From NCBI GenBank assembly GCA_004366215.1, contig SIRY01000153.1:1-8474 (forward strand): a DNA stretch of 8,474 nucleotides. The letters run 5' to 3'. The notes below the pieces were generated by a model that worked only from the letters and a program-made list of their open reading frames with translations, did not search any database and had not been told where the DNA came from. Positions 1-5,967 of this stretch are shown here, piece after piece; position 1 is the first letter of the stretch, and each line of letters starts with the position of its first letter. The DNA is from Actinomycetota bacterium. GTDB taxonomy: Bacteria; Actinomycetota; Acidimicrobiia; Acidimicrobiales; Acidimicrobiaceae. The position numbers and the translations under genes are program-made.

Positions 1-650
1 TGCGGGGCGGCTGGCTGGTGACGGCGACCGGCTCCACCGTTCGGTCGGTGACGCCCCCTGCGCCAACACTCCAGCCGATCTACTGGCCGACGCTCATCAC
101 GCACACAGGCCCTCGTCGAGCAGTGAGCTGCGTCGTAGTCAGCGTGCTGCACCCATCTCGAGCGGCGTACCCTGCGACGCTCCAGGCGGCCGAGCTGCTC
201 TGGGCAAACCTCGTCGCAGAACCACGCTGTGGAGCTGGACTCTCGCCATCGGCCATCGTGGCTCAGTGGCAGTCGACGCTCCTTGCCGAGCTTCCCCGTC
301 CTCAGGCCAAGGTCACCCCCGCTCGCGGCGTCGTCGGTCTCCCCCTCGAGCTCCAGGTCCGCTCACCAGGCGCACTCACCCTCGAAGTTGAGACGCCTGC
401 TGGTCCGTTGGTCGTCGACGCCACCGCCACACCCTGGCTCGTCGTCGACACGACGCCGATCGGCGGTCCATTCCCACGGCTCTTCACGCCCTCGAGCAGC
501 GGCGACCTCGCCGTCGTGCCCGTGGCCCACTGGAGCGGCGTCGCTCACCTCGGCGCGACCTCTGTGCTCCTGCCGTCGGTCGCGGTCTGGGGCGCACCGG
601 TCGAGGTCGCGATCACTACCCTGCGCGCCGAGCTCACCCTCCTTCGCTAG
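1..650 (+). CDS. C-terminal part of an unknown protein, cut by the window edge
   Basis: The frame is open from codon position 3 to a TAG at 648-650, and no in-frame stop precedes the first GTG at 18. The gene therefore probably starts outside the window and this is its last ~215 residues. I do not recognise a named domain. The layout resembles a loose class of actinobacterial exported proteins that I recall: an upstream part, then a 'L..LP.P...V.P..G.VGLP' segment (near residues 91-110 counted from GTG 18), then beta-rich sequence with 'VDATATPWLVVDTTP' (about 133-147). There is no membrane segment in the visible part, and any signal peptide would lie outside. Its 3' end overlaps the convergent pirin gene by 17 bp, so no terminator can sit between them. 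A beta-sandwich fold is inferred from the alternating hydrophobic pattern only. Confidence 0.6.
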   Translation, partial: RGGWLVTATGSTVRSVTPPAPTLQPIYWPTLITHTGPRRAVSCVVVSVLHPSRAAYPATLQAAELLWANLVAEPRCGAGLSPSAIVAQWQSTLLAELPRPQAKVTPARGVVGLPLELQVRSPGALTLEVETPAGPLVVDATATPWLVVDTTPIGGPFPRLFTPSSSGDLAVVPVAHWSGVAHLGATSVLLPSVAVWGAPVEVAITTLRAELTLLR

Positions 651-1605
651 GTGGCTCACTCGCCGCCGTCGCGGCGCGCGACGCGGCGACGTGCGCCACC
701 GGCTCGCGGCCCAACCGCCCAGCTTGGTAGTCCTCAAACGCCTGGCGGAGCTCTGCCCGAGAGTTCATGACGAACGGCCCGTACCACGCGATCGGCTCTC
801 CGATCGGCGTTCCCGCGAGGAGTAGCGCCTGTGCTCGCCGACGGAGCGCCCGCAGCAGCACGCCGTTGCCGTCCCCGAACACGGCCAGTTGACCCGCGTC
901 GAGCACCGTCGCTGCCTCGTCGACGACCATGGAACCGTCGAAGACGTAGAGGAGGCACGTGCGTAGGGCCGTTGGGATGGGGATCGTGACCTGGGCGCCG
1001 CCTTCGACGAGCACGTGGGCCACCGTGACCGGCCAGTAGGTCTCCGCCGGGCCGCGCACCCCGCCTAGGTGCCCGGCGACCACTCTGACGAGGGCACCAG
1101 CGTCAGCGCTCCGAGCGACCCCAAGATCTCGGCCTCGCACGTCCTGGTAGCGAGGAGGCGCCCACTTCTGAGCCCGTGGCAGGTTGACCCAGAGCTGGAA
1201 ACCGTGGAACACACCACCGCTCAGCACGAGCCGTTCGGGAGGCCGCTCGATGTGCAGGATGCCGCGCCCCGCCGTCATCCACTGGATGTCGCCGGGCGAT
1301 AGGGCGCCGCCGCCGCCAACAGAGTCTGCGTGCTCGAACGCCCCCTCGAGGAGGTAGGTCACCGTCTCAAAGCCGCGGTGTGGGTGCCACGGGGTGCCTT
1401 TTGGCTCACCAGGTCCGTAGTCGACCCGACCCATCTCGTCGAGGTGGATGAACGGATCGAGCTCTTCGAGCGGCACGCCACCGAACGCTCGCTTCACCGG
1501 GAAGCCCTCCCCCTCGAATCCGTGAGGCGCCGTCGTGCGGCGCACCACCGGACGCAGAGGACGCTCCGCGGGAGCCAGAACTGCTGCGTGAGCGAAGTCC
1601 CCCAC
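634..1605 (-). CDS. Pirin family protein (bicupin)
   Basis: Pirins are two-domain cupins that bind one iron; different members act as quercetin dioxygenases, redox sensors or modulators of other proteins. The N-terminal cupin is clear: an H-P-H-R-G-F-E-T motif at residues 76-83 and 'GDIQWMTAGRGILHIE' at 107-122, counted from GTG 1611. This gives the usual four ligands, H76, H78, H120 and E122. The C-terminal cupin is divergent and lacks an obvious metal site, as is normal. The C-terminal ~30 residues are Ala/Arg-rich and probably disordered. Length is about 323 residues, slightly above the usual ~290. I take GTG at 1605 as the start. The alternative GTG at 1611 lies inside the Shine-Dalgarno AAAGGAGGT, while 1605 is 5 nt downstream of GGAGG. 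The substrate cannot be told from sequence. It lies 29 bp behind nfo but has its own promoter. Confidence 0.9.
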   Translation of the reverse strand: MGDFAHAAVLAPAERPLRPVVRRTTAPHGFEGEGFPVKRAFGGVPLEELDPFIHLDEMGRVDYGPGEPKGTPWHPHRGFETVTYLLEGAFEHADSVGGGGALSPGDIQWMTAGRGILHIERPPERLVLSGGVFHGFQLWVNLPRAQKWAPPRYQDVRGRDLGVARSADAGALVRVVAGHLGGVRGPAETYWPVTVAHVLVEGGAQVTIPIPTALRTCLLYVFDGSMVVDEAATVLDAGQLAVFGDGNGVLLRALRRRAQALLLAGTPIGEPIAWYGPFVMNSRAELRQAFEDYQAGRLGREPVAHVAASRAATAASEPPSEGG

Positions 1606-1609
1606 GTGC

Positions 1610-1618
1610 ACCTCCTTT
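1610..1618 (-). promoter_or_regulatory. Strong Shine-Dalgarno of the pirin gene, decides the start
   Basis: Read on the minus strand, this is AAAGGAGGT, a near-perfect match to the 16S rRNA 3' end. The upstream candidate GTG (1611-1609) overlaps it and cannot be used with it. The second GTG (1605-1603) follows GGAGG by 5 nt. The annotated protein should therefore be two residues shorter than the longest reading frame. Confidence 0.8.
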
Positions 1619-1622
1619 ATGG

Positions 1623-1634
1623 TTGCACATGCAA
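1623..1634 (-). promoter_or_regulatory. Candidate operator: palindrome at the pirin transcription start
   Basis: The minus strand reads TTGCATGTGCAA, which is TTGCA and TGCAA separated by 2 nt. It abuts the TATAAT box (sharing one base) and covers the expected transcription start, a typical place for repressor binding. Pirin genes are often controlled by redox or phenolic-sensing regulators of the MarR or HxlR type, but no regulator gene is adjacent here. With only 5-bp arms a chance palindrome is possible. The position and the low-GC setting are what make it notable. Confidence 0.35.
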
Positions 1635-1639
1635 TTATA
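1634..1639 (-). promoter_or_regulatory. Consensus -10 box (TATAAT) of the pirin gene
   Basis: The minus strand reads CTATAATTGC, with TATAAT at 1639-1634, in a region otherwise around 70% GC. The expected transcription start is near 1627, giving a leader of about 22 nt that includes the Shine-Dalgarno. No convincing -35 hexamer is seen at 16-18 bp spacing (CTCCCT at 17 bp), and there is no extended -10 TG, so an activator or an alternative sigma factor could be involved. The box contains the TAA stop codon of nfo (1637-1635), so the promoter is embedded in the end of the upstream gene. Confidence 0.5.
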
Positions 1640-2483
1640 GACGCGTGCCGTCACCGAGGGAGCCGAGCGCCGCGCGCAACGCCAGCACGTAGTCGAGGCG
1701 CGGACCTCCCCCATCGCCGGGAACTTCGAGCACCGCATCCGCTTCGGTTCGCCCAACTTCGCTCATGAGCGCTACGATGGCCGCCTGGCCAATCTCGCCG
1801 TGACCGACGTTGGCGTGATGATCGCGACGAGAGCCACAGGGGCTCGCGGAGTCGTTCACGTGCCACAGCGCTAGGAGAGGACCGAGCTCGTCGATCTCAC
1901 GGACGAGCTCGGTCCGTGCTCGATCGTCTCGAAGGTCGATACCTGCCGCGAAGAGGTGTTGGGTATCGATGCAGACACCGAGGCGCTCATCTCGCACCTC
2001 GTCGACGATCGCCCCAAGGTCGCGGGGCCGCTGCCCAAACAGAGCACTCGCTGAGTTCTCGAGGATGAGCGGGACCGCGACATGACTCCTCGCGAGCACC
2101 CGCCGGATAGTTGCTACGAGCGCCACACGAGCGCTCGTTGGATCGGCTCCTCGCTGAGCCCCGACGTGGACCACAACCCCGGCAGCCCCGAGTGCGCTCG
2201 CGGCCTCGAGGGTCGCCCCAAGCAGCGCCTCAGACCGACGACGTAGGGCGTCATCCGAGGTGGCAAGGTTGATGAGGTACGAGGCGTGCACGACGAGCGC
2301 CTCGACCCCGCTCGCTCGGCGCATCGCCGCGAGCTCCTCGGGCCCAGGCGGCGTGGGAGGCTCGAAGCGCCACGTTCTCGGCGATCCCACGAAGCACTGC
2401 AAGACGCTGGCGGCGACCTCACGAGCTCGCACGAACACCCGCGAGATCCCACCTGCCGCTGAGACGTGGGCGCCCACCCGCAT
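1635..2483 (-). CDS. nfo: Endonuclease IV (AP endonuclease, Xth-independent family)
   Basis: The enzyme cleaves DNA 5' of abasic sites and removes 3'-blocking groups in base-excision repair, using a trinuclear zinc centre in a TIM barrel. All nine metal ligands are present by motif: H66 (VVHASYLINLA), H106 (VVVHVG), E142 (LILENSA), D173 and H176 (CIDTQH), H208 (LWHVND), D221 and H223 (RRDHHANVG) and E253 (LEVPG). The N-terminal VGAHVSAAGG is the family opening. Y69 and L70 match the residues that insert into DNA at the abasic site. Deviations are HVG where HPG is usual, and DHH where many members have DRH. Length is 282 residues against about 285 in E. coli. The ATG at 2483 starts exactly at the conserved MRVGAHVS, with a weak GGGAG about 12 nt upstream. 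It diverges from the 2578 gene across a 94-bp spacer. Confidence 0.96.
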   Translation of the reverse strand: MRVGAHVSAAGGISRVFVRAREVAASVLQCFVGSPRTWRFEPPTPPGPEELAAMRRASGVEALVVHASYLINLATSDDALRRRSEALLGATLEAASALGAAGVVVHVGAQRGADPTSARVALVATIRRVLARSHVAVPLILENSASALFGQRPRDLGAIVDEVRDERLGVCIDTQHLFAAGIDLRDDRARTELVREIDELGPLLALWHVNDSASPCGSRRDHHANVGHGEIGQAAIVALMSEVGRTEADAVLEVPGDGGGPRLDYVLALRAALGSLGDGTRL

Positions 2484-2521
2484 GCGCCAAGGCTACTCCC
2501 GAGTCCTCAGCGCTGTGCCGC

Positions 2522-2527
2522 TAGGAT
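2522..2527 (+). promoter_or_regulatory. Possible -10 box (TAGGAT) for the plus-strand run
   Basis: The 94-bp divergent spacer (2484-2577) holds TAGGAT at 2522-2527, close to the actinobacterial -10 pattern TANNNT. It lies about 50 bp before the ATG at 2578. No -35 hexamer stands out at 17-18 bp spacing (CCGAGT). I saw no good -10 for nfo on the other strand. This is a weak call based on position and one hexamer. Confidence 0.25.
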
Positions 2528-2577
2528 GCTGGGCGCACACGAGCCCGGGCTGGACCGCAAAGAGGGGTTGGACGCCG

Positions 2578-3960
2578 ATGGCCTCAAAGATCGAAGTGGA
2601 GCTCACGAGTCATGATGCGGAGCGTGACGAGTGGACGTGGCGAGCTGCGGGCGCTCGGCAGCCGCGTGGCATCGTTCCGGCCGCCCTCGTGTGGGACGGA
2701 GCGCGTGTGGGCGACGTCGCCCGAGCTGAGATTCAGCGTCGACTCGACGGCATCGAGGTGGTGAGCCTCACGCCGCCGCCGCAACCCGAGACCCGCGGTG
2801 AGCGTATCGAGGTCCGTGGTCGTGCGGCCGACGAGCCGGCGATCACCGTGCGGACGCTCAGACGCGAGCGTCCCCGTCGTCGCCCATCGGGCGCCGCGGC
2901 TGGCAGCGAGCACCGATCGCAGGCACCCTCCCACGGCACACCTCGACGCGAGGAGCGCCCGTCACGCGCGCGTCGGCAGCCCTCGCCGGCTCCCGCTCCT
3001 CAGGAGCAAGTGCCGAGGCTCCGCCCTCGCGACACGCACCGACGGGCCTTTCTCGACAGCGTCATCCCCGAGCACCGCCCGATCGCTGAGGCGCTGCTCC
3101 GTGGAGGCCTACCGGCAGTCCGCGCGGCGATCGCTCGCGACCGCGAGGAGGCGCTCGCCCAAGGTCGACCGGCCGCCCCCGAAGAGGCGACGCTCAAGAT
3201 CGCCGAAGACCTGCTCCCCCGTGCGCGGGTCGCCCTCTGGCTCGATCGAGCCGAGGCCGCGCTGCCGATCGCTGATACGGTCGCGCTTCGGGACCTGCGT
3301 AGCGTCGTCGCGTCGGTTGACCCCGCCTCGCGCGACGCCCGTGTGCTCGAGTACGCGACGACGCTCCGTGGCGTCCTCGAGCGACGGGTAGCGCTCGAGC
3401 TCGAGCGGTGGTTGACCGACCTGCGCGACGCGCTGGCTGGCGGGCGCACGGTCCGGGCGCTGCGGCTCAGCGCCCGACTCCCAGACCCCTCTGCCAAGCT
3501 CCCAGAAGAGCTCCAGCACCAGCTCGTCGAGGTTGTCAACCGCGAGCTCGTCGAAGACACCCCGCCGGAGCGCTGGATGGTACTCATCGACGCCATCGCG
3601 AACTCACCGATTCGGCGCCTCGTCGCCGTCACAGGCTTCCCCCGCGGAGCCTCGCCCGAGCTCGACGAGCTCGCGAGAGAGTACGCAGGGCGAATCCCGT
3701 CGCTCGGCTCCGTCCTCGGCGTCGCGATGGCGGCGCCGCCCAAGCCAGACGTTCGCGCCAAGGTGCCCCAAGCATCTCGCCGGCCGCGCTCACGTGGAGC
3801 CCACGAAGCCCCGGGCACGGCGTCGCAGGGCGACGCGTCGCGCTCGGTGGCGCCCACCCACCTCAGCGCCGAAGCGAGTGATGGCGAGGTCGTGCTCAGC
3901 GACGCTCCTGCGGACGACGCGGGGGTGACTCTCACGGCTGAGCCGTCCGCCGACCAGTGA
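2578..3960 (+). CDS. Conserved-type unknown protein: beta N-domain, basic linker, helical domain
   Basis: I do not recognise a named family, though the layout resembles hypothetical proteins I recall from Acidimicrobiia. Four parts can be seen in 460 residues: a compact N-terminal domain (1-95, 'RQPRGIVPAALVWDGARVGDVARAE'-type sequence, probably beta-rich); an Arg/Pro/Ser-rich linker (about 96-150) with clusters such as RRERPRRRP that would suit nucleic-acid binding; a long helical domain (about 151-385) containing HRPIAEALLRGG (166-177) and GRTVRALRLSARLP (289-302); and a disordered tail that is basic at first, then acidic. There is no signal peptide or membrane segment, so it is cytoplasmic. 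The ATG at 2578 is chosen because AGAGGGG lies about 10 nt upstream and the N-domain begins there. The frame stays open back to 2260, but that stretch runs antisense inside nfo. It leads the GNAT-like and Nudix genes, with a 6-bp gap to the first. Confidence 0.8.
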   Translation: MASKIEVELTSHDAERDEWTWRAAGARQPRGIVPAALVWDGARVGDVARAEIQRRLDGIEVVSLTPPPQPETRGERIEVRGRAADEPAITVRTLRRERPRRRPSGAAAGSEHRSQAPSHGTPRREERPSRARRQPSPAPAPQEQVPRLRPRDTHRRAFLDSVIPEHRPIAEALLRGGLPAVRAAIARDREEALAQGRPAAPEEATLKIAEDLLPRARVALWLDRAEAALPIADTVALRDLRSVVASVDPASRDARVLEYATTLRGVLERRVALELERWLTDLRDALAGGRTVRALRLSARLPDPSAKLPEELQHQLVEVVNRELVEDTPPERWMVLIDAIANSPIRRLVAVTGFPRGASPELDELAREYAGRIPSLGSVLGVAMAAPPKPDVRAKVPQASRRPRSRGAHEAPGTASQGDASRSVAPTHLSAEASDGEVVLSDAPADDAGVTLTAEPSADQ

Positions 3961-3966
3961 CGCGAC

Positions 3967-4347
3967 GTGCAGACGGTGTTCGTCGCCACGGAGTTGCGCC
4001 CCTCGGCCGCGTGGCGGATCGACGCCGAGCTGGATGGGGTTTCCGTCGGCGTAGCCATCGTCGAGCTCACCGGGGAGCAAGCCGTCCTGCGCTGCGTCGT
4101 CACCGAGAGGGGCTTCGAGCAGCTCGGCATCGCCGGCGAGCTCGTCGAGGTTGCCGCCGCCCTCGCGGCTCGTCAGCACGCGACGACGCTGAGTGCCTCG
4201 TGTAGCCCGGGCGACCGTGCCACCAAAGCGATGCTCGAAGGCGCCGGCTTTCGGACTGTCGAGCTCCGGCTCGCTCGTACACTCAAGCAGCAATGCCAGG
4301 CGCCACCAGCGAGTTCGTCCGCCAGGGAGCCTCGGCGCTCGCAGTAG
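3967..4347 (+). CDS. Compact GNAT-like acetyltransferase fold protein
   Basis: GNAT proteins transfer acyl groups from acyl-CoA. The central sequence 'LRCVVTERGFEQLGIAGELVE' (41-61) resembles GNAT motif A, beta4 then the pyrophosphate loop. The loop reads E-Q-L-G-I-A, with Glu where the family has Gln or Arg. 'GDRATKAMLEGAGFRTVEL' (82-100) resembles motif B, where an N..A...YE..GF pattern is usual. At 126 residues it is short, and the N-terminal strands are compressed. The last ~20 residues (Ser/Arg/Pro) look unstructured and lie where the frame overlaps the Nudix gene. The GTG start at 3967 follows the previous stop by 6 bp with no visible Shine-Dalgarno, which suggests translational coupling. 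Substrate is unknown. An enzymatically inactive GNAT fold is possible. Confidence 0.65.
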   Translation: MQTVFVATELRPSAAWRIDAELDGVSVGVAIVELTGEQAVLRCVVTERGFEQLGIAGELVEVAAALAARQHATTLSASCSPGDRATKAMLEGAGFRTVELRLARTLKQQCQAPPASSSAREPRRSQ

Positions 4348-4730
4348 CAGCACCTGGCGTGCTCCTCGTGAGGCGAGGTGGCAGAGCGGCCCACGACCTC
4401 TGGGCTCCCCCCGGAGGTCACGTGGAGCTCCACGAGAGCGTCGTCGAGGCTGCTCTCCGCGAGCTGTTCGAGGAGACCGGAATCGCCGCAGTCCCAGTTC
4501 GCATCCTGCAGGTCCAAGAGCTCGCAACCAGGACCGACGCCTACGCGATCACGACCGTGCTCGTAAGCCCGCGTTGGCTCGAGCCACGGCCCGCGTCTGA
4601 CGCGACAGATGCTCGGTGGATCTCCCCGTCGCACGTTCCGCGGCTCAGCCTCGCTCCGGGTGTCGAAACCCTGCTTCGCCGTCTCCGGCTCTACGGCGGG
4701 CCGATTCCCGCCGACCAGACGTCTTCCTAG
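4293..4730 (+). CDS. Nudix hydrolase
   Basis: Nudix enzymes hydrolyse nucleoside diphosphates linked to another group, using Mg2+ held by the Nudix box. The box is complete: G42-x5-E48-x7-R56-E57-L58-F59-E60-E61-T62-G63-I64, matching GX5EX7REUXEEXGU exactly. It is preceded by the usual 'LWAPPGGH' strand-turn. The rest ('VQELATRTDAYAITTVLV', 74-91, and 'DARWISPSHVPRL') follows the common MutT-like plan. At 145 residues it is a single-domain enzyme; the substrate (oxidised nucleotide, ADP-ribose or other) cannot be inferred. The ATG at 4293 is the only reasonable start, as the next in-frame GTG would remove the first strand. This makes a 55-bp out-of-frame overlap with the GNAT-like gene, so coupled translation is likely. 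Its TAG stop shares the bases CTAG with the stop of the convergent gene. Confidence 0.93.
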   Translation: MPGATSEFVRQGASALAVAAPGVLLVRRGGRAAHDLWAPPGGHVELHESVVEAALRELFEETGIAAVPVRILQVQELATRTDAYAITTVLVSPRWLEPRPASDATDARWISPSHVPRLSLAPGVETLLRRLRLYGGPIPADQTSS

Positions 4731-5344
4731 GACGGCGACCCTTCATCCGCAGAGCTGCGTCCTCGCTCCTCGCGAATCTTTGCGATCCGGGCAAGCACCG
4801 TACGACGACGCCGGTGCTCAAGCTCAAAGAGCTCCACAGCGTGCAGGTCGTCGTCGCTCAAGCTGTCGAGGCGCTCGATCACCTCGGCTGCTGAGAGCGT
4901 CGCGTAGGCCTCGATGCCTCCCACCACGCCCCCATCAGAGCCGCCGTCGTCGTGCGCGGAGCTCGCCGTGGTAGCGTCACGAGCGGACGCCGACGCGCTC
5001 TGGGCTGACTCATCATGCACCTTGGCCCGGCCCGTCGCTTCGAAGACGCTCCGCGCGACGCCGGCTCCCACCTGCTGAGCGACGTCGCGAAGCGCCGAGA
5101 GCCTCTCTGACACGTCGCTCAGGCGTTCCTCGACGCCGCGGAGCTGCTCCCCGTAGCGTGATCGCACGACCCCAACCGCCATCTGCGAGACGAACTGCGC
5201 CGTCTGCACCGGACCACGCAAGACTCGACGGCCCTCCTCCGCTGCGTGGGGGATCGCCCGCGCGACCGCAGCCGCGAGTCCGACCGGTGTGTACACGAAG
5301 CGATCCAGCACCTCGTCGACTAGCTGTCGCCGTTGCTCCGTCAT
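4727..5344 (-). CDS. Actinobacterial helical protein of unknown function
   Basis: The 205 residues divide into three. An N-terminal helical region (1-60) contains 'DRFVYTPVGLAAAVARAIP' and further apolar stretches that could lie against a membrane but are not clear transmembrane helices. A probable coiled coil or amphipathic helix follows (about 66-92, 'EERLSDVSERLSALRDV'), then a Ser/Ala/Asp/Gly-rich linker (108-143). The C-terminal segment (146-190) has the pattern Y-x-x-L-S-A-x-x-V-I-x-R-L-x-x-L-S-x-x-x-L, then E-x-x-x-R-R-R-x-T-V-L-x-R-I. I recall this pattern as a small helical domain widespread in actinobacterial hypothetical proteins, some of them called lipid-droplet-associated. That label is too uncertain to apply here. 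The ATG at 5344 has AAGGAGG 6 nt upstream. It is the last gene of the minus-strand series, 51 bp behind the DUF4193-like gene. Confidence 0.8.
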   Translation of the reverse strand: MTEQRRQLVDEVLDRFVYTPVGLAAAVARAIPHAAEEGRRVLRGPVQTAQFVSQMAVGVVRSRYGEQLRGVEERLSDVSERLSALRDVAQQVGAGVARSVFEATGRAKVHDESAQSASASARDATTASSAHDDGGSDGGVVGGIEAYATLSAAEVIERLDSLSDDDLHAVELFELEHRRRRTVLARIAKIREERGRSSADEGSPS

Positions 5345-5387
5345 CGCCCGCCTCCTTCGCCTTCTCCCCTACACAGCGTACGACCCA

Positions 5388-5408
5388 CGGCTGCGCTAGA
5401 CGCAGTCG
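5388..5408 (-). other. Small hairpin over the stop codon of the DUF4193-like gene
   Basis: CTGCG and CGCAG flank the 5-nt loop that holds the TAG stop. The stem can extend by two pairs after one A-C mismatch on the transcript strand. There is no T-run after it, so it is not a classic intrinsic terminator; it may be chance or a weak mRNA-stabilising end. Confidence 0.2.
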
Positions 5409-5911
5409 CGGCACAGCATCTTGTCGGGGTCCGCGAGCTGCGACATGCTCTTGACGAGGAAGCACGACTGGCACACGAACTCGCCCGGTTGACGCGGTCG
5501 CACAGGAGCAATGCCGTCCGGGTTGTCCTCGTCGGACTCGGACTCCGTCTCGTCACCGATGTCGCCGCCGACGAATCGCTCGCGCAAGATCTCATCGAGT
5601 GCTGACTCGACCTCGTCGTCAACCTCGAGGTCGTCGTCGTCATCGCCGCCGACAGCCTCGACCTCCTCGTCGCCCCCCTCGACGAGGTCATCCTCGATCA
5701 CCTCGTCGTCGCTGAGGTCATCCCCCTCGAGACCGTCGAGCTCCTCGACCTCAAGCCCCTCGACCTCAATCTCTTCGTCGAGGTCCTCGAGCTCCTCCTC
5801 AACGTCCTCGATGTCTGGGAGCTCATCGTCGAGCTCGAGCTCTTCGTCGACGTCGTCGAACTCCTCCGACTCCGGTTCGTTGTCTGGCTGTTCGCGCTTG
5901 CGACGCGGCAT
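5396..5911 (-). CDS. DUF4193-like protein: acidic tract plus C-terminal zinc ribbon
   Basis: The C-terminus 'EFVCQSCFLVKSMSQL' followed by 'LCRDC' gives four zinc-ligand cysteines, C147, C150, C167 and C170. The FVCQSCFLV...SQL...CRDC arrangement is the signature of the actinobacterial DUF4193 family, whose function is unknown. Typical members I recall are about 100 residues. This one has 171 because of a very long Asp/Glu stretch from about residue 12 to 130, broken by Leu, Val and Ile at intervals, after a short basic start (MPRRKRE). Such tails can mimic nucleic acid or bind basic proteins; that role is inference. The ATG at 5911 has AGGAGGA 11 nt upstream, a slightly long spacing. It is 56 bp downstream of the ThyX-like gene. 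The acidic stretch creates a serine-rich antisense reading frame, which is a shadow. Confidence 0.85.
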   Translation of the reverse strand: MPRRKREQPDNEPESEEFDDVDEELELDDELPDIEDVEEELEDLDEEIEVEGLEVEELDGLEGDDLSDDEVIEDDLVEGGDEEVEAVGGDDDDDLEVDDEVESALDEILRERFVGGDIGDETESESDEDNPDGIAPVRPRQPGEFVCQSCFLVKSMSQLADPDKMLCRDCV

Positions 5912-5967
5912 CTGTGTCTGTGTCCTCCTCGCACCGAGCCTTTCGTAGACTCGGCTAGCTCAACCGA

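Noticed and set aside
2260..2577. Extension of the 460-residue protein upstream to 2260
   Set aside because: This stretch lies antisense inside nfo, has low-complexity composition and ends at a clear ATG with a ribosome-binding site at 2578, where the conserved-looking domain begins.
2709..2722. 14-bp perfect palindrome GGGCGACGTCGCCC
   Set aside because: It lies within coding sequence for 'RVGDVAR' and is easily explained by GC-rich codons; no second copy was seen.
3000..4130. Long minus-strand frame (376 codons), Ser/Arg/Ala-rich
   Set aside because: It runs antisense to two plus-strand genes, has no recognisable motif and shows the composition expected of an antisense frame in GC-rich DNA.
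5013..5474. Minus-strand frame of 153 codons spanning the gap between two genes
   Set aside because: It overlaps both well-supported genes in another frame and has an Arg/Gly-rich shadow composition.
5511..5948. Serine-rich plus-strand frame of 145 residues
   Set aside because: It is the antisense shadow of the Asp/Glu codons of the DUF4193-like gene (GAC/GAG read back as serine codons).
5912..5967. Possible terminator between the ThyX-like and DUF4193-like genes (CCGAG ... CTCGG)
   Set aside because: The arms are only 5 bp with an 11-nt loop and there is no T-run; not enough to call.
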